A DNA stretch of 36,465 bases, taken from contig DKUB01000053.1 of the NCBI GenBank assembly GCA_002490465.1, positions 1 to 36,465 of the forward strand, in the 5' to 3' direction. Positions 16,701 through 23,259 of this stretch are shown here, piece after piece; position 1 is the stretch's first letter; each line of letters starts with the position of its first letter. Below the pieces are notes generated by a model. That model saw only the letters and a program-made list of their open reading frames with translations. It ran no database searches and had not been told where the DNA came from. The translations under genes and the position numbers were made by a program. The stretch is from Lachnoclostridium sp. UBA7215 (GTDB lineage Bacteria; Bacillota; Clostridia; Lachnospirales; Lachnospiraceae).

Positions 16701-17109
16701 GGGGGCGTCTTATGACCCTTCCCTTGCCGGAGGGAACTTTGCAGATGCCTACTGGCTCAATCTTACAATGGATGGAAAAATGTGGTCCAGCAATGGGGGC
16801 TGGATTAGCTCGCATGCAACCGGAGCTTACCGGGCCGGAGAGTGGCAGCATGTTGTTCTTGTTGTTAATGGCGACAAAAAGGGAACAGCGGATAAGACGG
16901 TTTACGGGGAATTATATCTGGATGGTAAAAAAATGAATTCCGGAAATATCGCTGCGGATTTAATGCTGCAGCCGAACGGGGGCCTGTATTTTGGCATCAA
17001 TCCATGGGATGCGGTGTTTACCGGGGCGGTGTGTGAAATCGGTATGTTTAACCGCGCACTATCAGAGCTTGAGGTGCAGTGGCTTGCTTTTTGGTTGAAG
17101 GGAAAATAA
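13729..17109 (+). CDS. Cytoplasmic GH127-type beta-L-arabinofuranosidase, paralogue of the secreted enzyme
   Basis: A 1126-residue protein similar along its whole length to the 5164-9411 product, but starting at the catalytic domain (VEVTDEYYANALGLDTDNLL) and ending with the LamG-like module (about 915-1126). It has no signal peptide, Asn-rich spacer, Pro/Thr linker or Ig domains, so it should act in the cytoplasm on imported arabino-oligosaccharides. Active-site residues are conserved: Glu318, Glu336-x-Cys338 and Cys405-Cys406. The start has AGGAGG 8 bases upstream, so the short N-terminus is real. A LamG-like domain on a cytoplasmic enzyme is notable and suggests recent loss of secretion or a structural role. 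The pair probably arose by duplication. Confidence 0.9.
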   Translation: MKTTFFDCRAVEVTDEYYANALGLDTDNLLALDEDRLLAGFRETAAYIAGLGEQERLAFMKQKKRYGGGWENALIGGHTLGHYITAVSQGAVNPGLSDTDRTALRERLDSIVEALAECQKMTEGTEYEGYLFGAVIPETDNLDSQFDHVEKRETNIMNQAWVPWYTMHKILAGLTDAYAIAGNRQALTLANRLAGWIARRANAWTEELKQIVLATEYGGMNDALYELYKVTDDTEHKQDIWNAAHQFDEITLFEQVLSGEDNVLSGRHANTTIPKFLGALCRYEADETETVYLEYAKAFWEMVTERHTYITGGNSEDEHFGADSVMNMTRTNCNNETCNTYNMLKLSRRLFLITGEKKYADFYERTLINAIMSSQDHKTGRTMYFQPMATGYHKIFGTVDSNFWCCTGTGMENFTKLQDSIYFVRQGVIGVNLYLASRASGDGYVIEQTGDLSKKDMMTFSVSGASVAFSMLLRIPDWIKGEAVVRFDGKEYEYLTENGYICIPAEKLNGGAVFTVQLPMEIRAENLPDGGDTYAFRYGPFVLSAGLGTEKQTAASHGVSVMIPMIKAVSHDTIGIRNASSVKEFIENINENLVKKDGVMEFTLTGVSESYTFTPHYNQDEQSYGIYWTYYVDEDGRGAQVILAEKEEERLSEAAVDRVEQVGRGQYESRFLLPDGETKAGLVDGGSVGQDAPALTRAALAGGFFSYKMQVEREEDLLLVLTFLKEDIGRPIQISVGDAVIAEELCGDRKMEAETELYFQESFVISKEAVAAAMSGLDILEQGNTVSIQTIEVRFAGTEQNESARICKSVLLRRPYRTENGLEKIIYDGKEVEKELGVYHITTPCDKNPEVSFVIRDGGGYMEINGNAVDEKEKKKLVTTGPETTIDVVVHAQNFAESERAQIVVTRDYSGLNIRDAFVRGFALDGDLNGAVPVRQAEKPQPITGAVCEYVEGVHGKALFLSGEFGLELLSDPSLLGKSYTISFWMKPEKAGASYDPSLAGGNFADAYWLNLTMDGKMWSSNGGWISSHATGAYRAGEWQHVVLVVNGDKKGTADKTVYGELYLDGKKMNSGNIAADLMLQPNGGLYFGINPWDAVFTGAVCEIGMFNRALSELEVQWLAFWLKGK

Positions 17110-17121
17110 AGTAAAGCACGA

Positions 17122-17150
17122 TTGACTTTTTATGACACATGTGATACGCT
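17122..17150 (+). promoter_or_regulatory. Weak candidate promoter of the small coiled-coil gene
   Basis: TTGACT (17122-17127), a 17-base spacer and TACGCT (17145-17150). The palindrome CACATGTG lies in the spacer. Confidence 0.35.
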
Positions 17151-17174
17151 GTGACAAAAGGGGAGGTGAGTGCT

Positions 17175-17399
17175 ATGATTGATAATGAATTACTACTGGC
17201 TATTTCCAATATGCTGGACAAAAAGTTACATTCAGAATTGAAGCCGATTAGAAATGATTTACAGTCAACAAAAAATGAGGTTCATCAAATAAAATTATAT
17301 CAGGAAAATGTAATATTGCCACGTCTGGAAACAATGGAATCTGCTTATATTGATACATACACCCCGCTCTTTGGGGCGAAAAAGTTTCATTGCATGTAA
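17175..17399 (+). CDS. Small coiled-coil protein, probably C-terminally truncated
   Basis: A 74-residue protein starting at ATG 17175 after GGGGAGGTG. Residues about 15-55 form a charged heptad-like coiled coil (KPIRNDLQSTKNEVHQIKLY). From general knowledge, similar Lachnospiraceae proteins continue the coil well beyond the YIDTYT sequence. Here that is followed by an unrelated tail (PLFGAKKFHCM) read from GC-rich hairpin sequence, suggesting that a deletion or repeat insertion removed the 3' part. Function unknown. It may be a remnant rather than a working gene. Confidence 0.55.
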   Translation: MIDNELLLAISNMLDKKLHSELKPIRNDLQSTKNEVHQIKLYQENVILPRLETMESAYIDTYTPLFGAKKFHCM

Positions 17400-17421
17400 C
17401 TTGCTAAAAAGAAGCCAGGTC

Positions 17422-17447
17422 ATACCCCGTAGCTTGCTGCGGGGTAT
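17422..17447 (+). repeat. GC-rich palindrome downstream of the truncated gene
   Basis: ATACCCCG (17422-17429) pairs with CGGGGTAT (17440-17447); AGC/GCT pairs continue inside. It could terminate transcription, but only a short T-poor tail follows. A smaller CCCC..GGGG hairpin lies at 17362-17376, inside the altered end of the small gene. Together they look like intergenic palindromic repeat material. Confidence 0.6.
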
Positions 17448-17475
17448 TTGATTTCTGCACAGAAGTAACTTTTGT

Positions 17476-17504
17476 TTGACACCTTCTTTTTCCTGTGTTA
17501 TGGT
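17476..17504 (+). promoter_or_regulatory. Promoter of the CDF transporter gene
   Basis: TTGACA (17476-17481), a 17-base spacer and TATGGT (17499-17504), followed 26 bases later by the start codon with GGGAG in between. Confidence 0.7.
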
Positions 17505-17530
17505 AAAATGAATTATATGGGAGAAAAAAC

Positions 17531-18436
17531 ATGAAAACAGATGAAAGAATTGCACTCCGGGTATCGCGAAACAGCATTATTGTAAATCTGGTATTATCGT
17601 TACTGAAACTGTTGACAGGTTTGATTGGTCATTCCGGCGCTATGATTTCAGATGCGGTTCATTCCGCCTCTGATGTGTTCAGTACCGTTGTTGTTATTAT
17701 CGGTGTGAGGATGGCGAGCCGGGAGTCAGATAAAAAACATCAATACGGCCATGAGAGGATGGAGAGTGTTGCCTCTATTCTTCTGGCAGCAGTTCTTGCT
17801 GTGACCGGGCTTGGAATTGGATATCAGGGAATCCGGACGATTATATCCGGTACGGAGGGAGCAGGAATTACGGTTCCAACGATGCTTCCTTTGATTGCTG
17901 CCGTTGTATCGATCCTGGTAAAAGAGGGGATGTACTGGTATACAATCCGGGCGGCAAAGCAGATTCGCTCAGAGGCGTTAAAGGCGGATGCCTGGCATCA
18001 CCGTTCAGATGCCCTTTCGTCGGTGGGAAGTTTTATTGGTATACTGGGGGCAAAAATGGGCTTTCCGATTCTCGACCCGGTAGCCAGTGTGATTATCTGT
18101 GTTTTTATATTAAAGGCTGTATATGATATCTTTATGGATGCTGTCGGCAAAATGACGGATGAAGCCTGTGATGACAAGACTGTTGAGGCAATTTGCGGTG
18201 TTGCCAGTCGGCAGCCGGGCGTGTTGCGCCTTGATGATGTAAAGACAAGAACTTTTGGAAATAAGGCATATGTTGATATAGAAATCAGTGTGGACGGCAG
18301 TATGACATTGTGGGAGGCACATGAGATTGCAGAGCTTGTGCATGATCAGGTAGAGATACATTTTACTGATGTAAAACATTGTATGGTACACGTAAACCCA
18401 TATGAAGAAAAGGAGGAGGGGCATTCCGATTCATAA
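17531..18436 (+). CDS. Cation diffusion facilitator (CDF) family divalent metal exporter
   Basis: A 301-residue membrane protein with about six helices and a cytoplasmic C-terminal metal-sensing domain (about 205-293). Export of Zn2+, Mn2+ or Fe2+ in exchange for protons is the family role. The transport site is visible as His44-x3-Asp48 in DAVHSASD (helix 2) and His156-x3-Asp160 in ADAWHHRSD (helix 5). The HD/HD set is typical of zinc-type sites in the wider family, so zinc is the best guess. KHQYGHERMES marks the loop before helix 3. It has its own promoter and no obvious metal-responsive leader. A weak imperfect hairpin overlaps its 3' end (18421-18452). Confidence 0.92.
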   Translation: MKTDERIALRVSRNSIIVNLVLSLLKLLTGLIGHSGAMISDAVHSASDVFSTVVVIIGVRMASRESDKKHQYGHERMESVASILLAAVLAVTGLGIGYQGIRTIISGTEGAGITVPTMLPLIAAVVSILVKEGMYWYTIRAAKQIRSEALKADAWHHRSDALSSVGSFIGILGAKMGFPILDPVASVIICVFILKAVYDIFMDAVGKMTDEACDDKTVEAICGVASRQPGVLRLDDVKTRTFGNKAYVDIEISVDGSMTLWEAHEIAELVHDQVEIHFTDVKHCMVHVNPYEEKEEGHSDS

Positions 18437-18460
18437 CGGAATGGTATGCCCTGGATTTCA

Positions 18461-18488
18461 TTGGAAATTCACAAATATAAGATAAGAT
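18461..18488 (+). promoter_or_regulatory. Weak candidate promoter of leader element B
   Basis: TTGGAA (18461-18466), a 16-base spacer and TAAGAT (18483-18488). If real, transcription starts near 18495, close to the 5' end of element B. Readthrough from the CDF gene is the alternative. Confidence 0.3.
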
Positions 18489-18628
18489 AGTGTAGAAATA
18501 ATGCGAACATAGTTCGCAATGGCAATTTGTTTCTGAGCGAAAACAAATTGTTTTGTTCCGACACAGGGAATTCTTTGAGTTTTCTCGTGCGGTTTTTCGC
18601 GATAAATCGCTCAGAAATGAGGGATAGT
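18487..18628 (+). repeat. Structured 5'-leader element, copy B (homologous to 4788-4970)
   Basis: It begins ATAGTGTAGAAATAATGC and lacks the AT-rich hairpin of copy A. H1 is GCGAAC-ATA-GTTCGC (18503-18517). H2 is CAATTTGT / ACAAATTG (18523-18530 with 18543-18550) around a 12-base loop starting TTCTGAGC. H3 is GCGATAAATCGC (18599-18610). The end is GCTCAGAAA-T-GAGG (18609-18622), the last four bases being the ribosome site for the ATG at 18629. Compared with copy A, the H2 stem has T-A changed to A-T. H3 has A-T changed to G-C and C-G changed to T-A, so pairing is kept while sequence changes. Confidence 0.75.
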
Positions 18629-19036
18629 ATGAACTGGTTACGTCGATTTATGTATGGGCGCTATGGCACAGACCAATTGTCCACTTTTCTTTTTGTACTC
18701 TATGTGGTTTTAGTTGTAATTCAGATGTTTTTCAGAGGGTCGGTTGTCGGCCTTGTTATTATGGCTGTCAGTTATGTGGTTGTATTTTATTATTTCTTCC
18801 GGACGTTTTCCAGGAATATTTACAGACGTCAGATGGAAAACCAGAAGTTTTTGCAGTTTTTAAATCCGGTGAAGGGATATTTCCGGTATTTGAAAATGCG
18901 TTTTCAGGAGAGAAAGGGAGTGAAGAAGCTCTTTCGCTGCCCGAAATGCCACCAGGTGATCCGTGTGCCAAAGGGAAAGGGAAAAATAGCTATTACATGT
19001 CCGAAATGCCGATTTGAGTTTCTGAAAAGAACATGA
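18629..19036 (+). CDS. Small membrane protein with C-terminal zinc ribbon
   Basis: A 135-residue protein with two hydrophobic segments (about 18-36 and 38-58), a basic amphipathic linker and a CPKC...CPKC zinc ribbon (Cys104, 107, 124, 127). I chose the ATG at 18629 because GAGG of element B precedes it; an upstream TTG frame would translate the structured leader. It is the first gene of a five-gene run ending with the sulfotransferase, with 12 bp to the next. Function unknown; the zinc ribbon faces the cytoplasm if both helices cross. The leader element makes it a candidate for post-transcriptional control. Confidence 0.8.
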   Translation: MNWLRRFMYGRYGTDQLSTFLFVLYVVLVVIQMFFRGSVVGLVIMAVSYVVVFYYFFRTFSRNIYRRQMENQKFLQFLNPVKGYFRYLKMRFQERKGVKKLFRCPKCHQVIRVPKGKGKIAITCPKCRFEFLKRT

Positions 19037-19048
19037 TGGGAGGATATT

Positions 19049-19870
19049 ATGTTTGGCTATGTGACGGCAAATAAGCCGGAGCTTAAAATGAGGGAATTTG
19101 CCCGTTATAAAGGTTTTTACTGCGGTCTATGCCAGAGCCTCAGACAAAACCATGGCAGACGGGGACAGCTTACGCTTACCTATGACATGGCCTTTTTAAT
19201 TATTCTTCTCAGTTCGCTGTATGAGCCACCGGAAAAAGAGCAGAAAAAGAGGTGCATGATTCATCCCGGAAAGAAGCAGTATATGATTACGAATGAAATA
19301 TCTGAATATGCGGCAGATATGAATGTGCTGCTGGCCTATGGACATATGGAGGATGATTGGCTGGATGACAGGAAGCTTTCCGGTTATGCCGGGATGAAAC
19401 TACTGGCAGGGAAGAAGAAAAAAATCGAGAAAAGTTATCCGCGTCAGGCACAGGTAATAAAATGTTCTCTTTTGCGGCTTGCCGAGCTGGAAAAGGAAAG
19501 GTGTCTGGATATTGATGCCGTTGCCCGGCCGTTCGGGGAATTGATGGCAGAACTGTTTGTGTGGCGGGAGGATGCATTTCAGAATATTTTGAGACAGTTT
19601 GGATTTTATCTTGGAAAGTTTATATATATAATGGATGCCGTTATGGATGTGAAACAGGATGAAGAAAAGGGGCGGTACAACCCGTTTTCCGGGCAATCAG
19701 GCACAGAGGAATTTGAAGAACGCGTGCATTATATGTTAGATGGTACTCTGCGCATGGCGATTGCAGAGTTTGAAAAACTTCCCTGTGAACAGGATATTGA
19801 AATTCTCCGCAATATTTTGTATGAGGGAGTTTGGTTGAAAAGCGAAAGGAAGCAAAAGAATGATGAGTGA
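19049..19870 (+). CDS. DUF5685-family protein
   Basis: A 273-residue soluble protein with the characteristic start MFGYVTANKPELKMREFARY, then GFYCGLCQSL and LTYDMAFLIILLSSLYEP. A DAVMDVKQDEEKGRYNP segment (about 206-222) is rich in Asp/Glu and could bind metal. The fold and the acidic motifs look helical, somewhat like prenyl-chain enzymes, but I would not assign activity. A GGAGG site lies before the start. It overlaps the next gene (J-domain protein) by 11 bp, so the two are translationally coupled; this pairing is usual in clostridia as far as I know. Confidence 0.85.
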   Translation: MFGYVTANKPELKMREFARYKGFYCGLCQSLRQNHGRRGQLTLTYDMAFLIILLSSLYEPPEKEQKKRCMIHPGKKQYMITNEISEYAADMNVLLAYGHMEDDWLDDRKLSGYAGMKLLAGKKKKIEKSYPRQAQVIKCSLLRLAELEKERCLDIDAVARPFGELMAELFVWREDAFQNILRQFGFYLGKFIYIMDAVMDVKQDEEKGRYNPFSGQSGTEEFEERVHYMLDGTLRMAIAEFEKLPCEQDIEILRNILYEGVWLKSERKQKNDE

Positions 19871-20519
19871 CCCGTATAGTGTCCTTGGTGTGGGAAGGGG
19901 CGCTACAGACAAGGAAATAAAAAAAGCATACCGGGAAAAGAGCCGGAAATTCCATCCGGATTCTTATTCTGATGAGGCCCAGAAGAAATGGGCGGAGGAT
20001 AAATTTCGGGAGGTGCAGGAGGCCTATAACCAGATTGTGGAGGAGCGCTCTGGGGGCGGACGCCAGTCATACGGTGGATATAATACTTCCCAGAGTTATT
20101 CGGAGGAGGATCAGCATCTGATGGCGGCAATGAACTATATTCGTGCCCGAAGGTATAACGAGGCAATAAATGTATTGAATTCCATGCCGGAAAAAAATGC
20201 CCGCTGGTATTATTTCAGCTCTTATGCCAATCTTGGCCTGGGAAATAACGTAGTGGCAATGGATTATGCGCAAAGAGCCTGTGAAATGGAGCCGGACAAT
20301 GCCGAATACAGACAGTATTATGAACGTCTGCAGCAGGGGGGAGGCATTGGATATGGAAGTCCCTTCGGCGGAGGTTATGGCGGAGGTTATGGGGGGTATG
20401 GCGGCTACGGGAGTTATGGTGGTGGTTCCGGTTGCGGAACCGGCAGTCTCTGTTGTGACCTGTGGTGTGCAGATACTTTGTGTGAATGTATGGGAGGGGA
20501 TTTATGCGCATGCATGTAA
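19860..20519 (+). CDS. J-domain (DnaJ-like) protein with TPR-like middle and Gly/Cys-rich tail
   Basis: A 219-residue protein. The J domain (about 4-66) has YSVLGVGRGATDKEIKKAYR and the HPD tripeptide (32-34) that stimulates Hsp70 ATPase. A helical repeat region (about 80-158) resembles TPRs. A Gly/Tyr-rich linker (GGGYGGGYGGYGGYGSYGG) leads to a tail with eight cysteines (about 195-218). There is no DnaJ zinc centre or substrate domain, so this is a specialised co-chaperone, not DnaJ itself. The Cys-rich tail could bind metal or be acylated. It overlaps its neighbours at both ends (11 and 16 bp). A second ATG three bases on is an equally possible start. Confidence 0.85.
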   Translation: MMSDPYSVLGVGRGATDKEIKKAYREKSRKFHPDSYSDEAQKKWAEDKFREVQEAYNQIVEERSGGGRQSYGGYNTSQSYSEEDQHLMAAMNYIRARRYNEAINVLNSMPEKNARWYYFSSYANLGLGNNVVAMDYAQRACEMEPDNAEYRQYYERLQQGGGIGYGSPFGGGYGGGYGGYGGYGSYGGGSGCGTGSLCCDLWCADTLCECMGGDLCACM

Positions 20520-21076
20520 GTCAGGCAAAGCGGATGGCATTGCTTGGTGTAATGGCAGCTGTTGCTATCGTTTTTTTGCTGCTTGGTACAATAATTCCTG
20601 TTAATACCCTCTTTTTTACAGCGGCAGCAGCTTTTTTGGCAGGAATGGCAGCTGTGCTGTTCGGGGGACGTTTAGGATTTGCCTTTTATGCGGCTTGCGG
20701 GACATTGGATTTTTTTTTAAATCCCAATAAGCTTCATGTTCTTTTATACCTTATGCTGGCAGGATATACGCTGTTGTCTGAGATAATATGGAAGGGAATG
20801 GAAAAGAATCCTGATGGAGCGCCGGATAGTGCATTTGCCGGGCGGAAGAAGGAATGGATTCACCGTGGAATTCGTTTTATCCTGTTTCTTATTTTATATG
20901 TACCTCTTTTGCTGTTCGTACCAGAGCTTTTAGTTTCAGCAGACATAGGGGAACACCGGTGGTTTTATGTTATTATGCTGGCTGTTGGCCTGATTGCATG
21001 GATAATTTTTGATTTGGCGTATGTCATATGCAAAAGATTCTTATTGAAAATTTGGAAGGAGAAAGTGAGAGAATGA
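20504..21076 (+). CDS. Polytopic membrane protein of unknown function
   Basis: A 190-residue protein with about five hydrophobic segments (about 12-32, 34-55, 60-90, 122-142, 150-175). The N-terminal layout, with a basic start, helix, small-residue-rich helix and a Phe/Pro/Asn loop, recalls S components of ECF vitamin transporters, but I see no decisive motif and do not assign that role. I chose the ATG at 20504 because GGGAGGGG lies just upstream; ATG 20510 is also possible. It overlaps the J-domain gene and shares ATGA with the sulfotransferase gene, so it belongs to a coupled operon. Confidence 0.7.
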   Translation: MRMHVSQAKRMALLGVMAAVAIVFLLLGTIIPVNTLFFTAAAAFLAGMAAVLFGGRLGFAFYAACGTLDFFLNPNKLHVLLYLMLAGYTLLSEIIWKGMEKNPDGAPDSAFAGRKKEWIHRGIRFILFLILYVPLLLFVPELLVSADIGEHRWFYVIMLAVGLIAWIIFDLAYVICKRFLLKIWKEKVRE

Positions 21077-23136
21077 AAAAACAAGTGATAAGTCTGGTAG
21101 GAGGAGTTCTGCTGCTTTTTTCTGCAGCTTTTTATCTAGGGGGATGTGAGACAAGCGCTGACACAACAGAGACAAACAAGAGTACATATCTGACTCAGAA
21201 GGAGACACAGACTATTGAGACAGTAAAGAGTGATAAGGGAGATACCCTTGTTGCATCTACAACAATTAAGCAGGAAAAGTTTTTTCCACTTCAGTGCCAG
21301 GAGTTGGATGATGTGGTGCAGAAAGAGCTTAACTCCGGAAAATTCACGTGGAAGAAACCAAAAGTAATGTTGAATCCTTACGGGGATGCTCCACTTTCGG
21401 CTTATATCTTATTTAATACAGACAAGGCGTACCAGATCCGGGTGACAGTAAAGGGAAAAACGGCAGCTACCAATGTAAGCGGTGTGCTTTCTAAGACAAA
21501 AAAACACCGGATTCCGGTAATCGGTCTCTATGCCGGTACGAATAATAAAGTGGTATTAGAGACATTAAATGCCAAGGGAAAGACATTAAAAAAGAAGACG
21601 GTTCGGATTAAGACGGCAAAATTAGACAGTCGGCTTAAAGATGCAATCCGCAAGGAGACAATAAAGGTTAAGACGGTTAAAAAAGTCAAGCAAAAAAATG
21701 GAAAGATAAAAAAGAAAGTAGTATATAAAAAGCAAAAGAGTGTTCATTCCGCGTACGGTCTTACAATTATATCCGGCAATTCGACGAAATGTCCCTTTGC
21801 TTATGATGAGGATGGGAATATCCGGTGGTATATTACACACGCTGCCGGTTCGTATGGTTTTTTCCCGTTGAGTAATAAGCGTTTTATGTACCAGAGCTAT
21901 GATTCCCTGACACCGACGGAAGAGAAGGCGCAGACAACAGAGATGATGGAAATGGATTTTATGGGACGCGCCTATCAGACTTATTTTGTGCGCAATGGTA
22001 TTCACCATGAAGTAATTGAAAAGACACCGGGAGGGAATCTCCTTGTCCTTTCAAGTTCTATTAACCAGCACATTGAGGATGTAGTGGTAGAGATTGACCG
22101 CAAGACAGGCAGGGAAATAAAGGCATTAGATATGCAGGATGTTTTTGATGGCACATATGTCAACAAGACGGACTGGGCACACCTCAATACGGTATCTTAT
22201 GATAAGGAGGAGAATGCAGTACTTTTATCCCCCAGAAATCTGCATGCAGCAGTTAAGGTAGATTGGAAAACAAATAAAATAAAGTGGATTATCGCCCACC
22301 CGGATATGTTCAAGGGGACAAAGCAGGAGGGAAATGTTCTGACACCGAAAGGGGATATTACCTGGCAGTTCCAGCCCCACAGTATTTATGAAATTCCATA
22401 TGATTTAGATAACAACCCCAATACCGTACATGTAATGCTTTTTGACAACCATTGGCAGACAAAGCGCAAGGTGAAATTTTTTGATGGGCTCACGAAATCA
22501 AACGTGCTTGTCTATGTTGTAAATGAAAAGAAAAAGACAGTGCGCCAGGTCAAGGTATTTCCGGGAGTCCGTTCTATTATTACATCAAATTGTGCTTATA
22601 ATAAAAAGAAAAACAGAATGTTTTCCTTTGGTGGATATCTCTATCCTCTTGTTAAGGGCAGGAAAGGGATGGTTTATGAGTTTGACTATAAGACAGGGAA
22701 AAAATTGAATCAGTATTCGACAAAGGAATATTTTTACCGTGGCTATGAAATGAAAATTGGCTGGAAAGATATGGCGAAGCCGATGACGAAGAGGACGAAT
22801 TATATAAAGGGAGCATTGCAGGGACCAATTGCAATTGAGAACAGCGATATACCGGAGACAGTTATCGCAGATGATAAGGTTTCCTTTGTCAGGAAGGAGA
22901 CGCTGCTCTATGTAAACGCCAATGACCATATGATAGACCGGATTCGTTTTGTCGGGAAAAATAATACATACCGTATGGATTACCGCAGTGCCGGCAAGGG
23001 AATGGAATCCAAAAAGAATCAGAGATATTCTGTAGCCGTTCCGCTTTCCGGAATGAAACCGGATACTTATGAGATTGTGGTGCGCTATGACGGTACCTGG
23101 TATTCAACCGGGAAGAATGTAGTACGGAATAATTGA
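21073..23136 (+). CDS. Lipoprotein arylsulfate sulfotransferase (ASST family)
   Basis: A 687-residue surface enzyme. Residues 1-25 are a lipoprotein signal with lipobox LGGC (Cys25). A lysine-rich N-terminal region (about 90-222) is followed by an ASST beta-propeller (about 228-600) and a C-terminal beta domain. Bacterial ASSTs move sulfate from one phenolic sulfate to another phenol without PAPS. Residues matching the E. coli site are seen: His311/His312 (NGIHHEV), His370 (DWAHLNTV), Arg388 (SPRNLH) and the likely sulfate-accepting His436 (QPHSIYE). The start overlaps the previous stop as ATGA. In a gut organism the likely substrates are dietary or host phenol sulfates. Why it sits with chaperone-like genes is unclear; they may help its export or folding. 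Confidence 0.88.
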   Translation: MKKQVISLVGGVLLLFSAAFYLGGCETSADTTETNKSTYLTQKETQTIETVKSDKGDTLVASTTIKQEKFFPLQCQELDDVVQKELNSGKFTWKKPKVMLNPYGDAPLSAYILFNTDKAYQIRVTVKGKTAATNVSGVLSKTKKHRIPVIGLYAGTNNKVVLETLNAKGKTLKKKTVRIKTAKLDSRLKDAIRKETIKVKTVKKVKQKNGKIKKKVVYKKQKSVHSAYGLTIISGNSTKCPFAYDEDGNIRWYITHAAGSYGFFPLSNKRFMYQSYDSLTPTEEKAQTTEMMEMDFMGRAYQTYFVRNGIHHEVIEKTPGGNLLVLSSSINQHIEDVVVEIDRKTGREIKALDMQDVFDGTYVNKTDWAHLNTVSYDKEENAVLLSPRNLHAAVKVDWKTNKIKWIIAHPDMFKGTKQEGNVLTPKGDITWQFQPHSIYEIPYDLDNNPNTVHVMLFDNHWQTKRKVKFFDGLTKSNVLVYVVNEKKKTVRQVKVFPGVRSIITSNCAYNKKKNRMFSFGGYLYPLVKGRKGMVYEFDYKTGKKLNQYSTKEYFYRGYEMKIGWKDMAKPMTKRTNYIKGALQGPIAIENSDIPETVIADDKVSFVRKETLLYVNANDHMIDRIRFVGKNNTYRMDYRSAGKGMESKKNQRYSVAVPLSGMKPDTYEIVVRYDGTWYSTGKNVVRNN

Positions 23137-23159
23137 TAACATGGTTTTGATTGCTACGA

Positions 23160-23189
23160 TTGACATTTAATGATTAAAAGCATTATAAT
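23160..23189 (+). promoter_or_regulatory. fabH promoter with a palindrome in the spacer
   Basis: Perfect TTGACA (23160-23165), an 18-base spacer and perfect TATAAT (23184-23189). The spacer contains the perfect palindrome TTTAATGATTAAA (23166-23178). A repressor dimer there would block polymerase. Fatty-acid genes in Firmicutes are often controlled by FapR or the MarR-type FabT; I infer such control but cannot name the regulator. Confidence 0.75.
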
Positions 23190-23259
23190 TCTCATTATGA
23201 ATGAATTACACAACTGAAGCACATGGAAGTGTTTATGGTGTGTATGGATGGAGGAAATC

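Noticed and set aside
17151..17174. GTG start 24 bases upstream for the small coiled-coil protein
   Set aside because: It would include the ribosome site GGGGAGGTG in the coding sequence; ATG 17175 fits the spacing.
18527..18628. N-terminal extension of the zinc-ribbon membrane protein from a TTG
   Set aside because: Would translate hairpins H2 and H3 of element B; the GAGG-preceded ATG at 18629 is far better.
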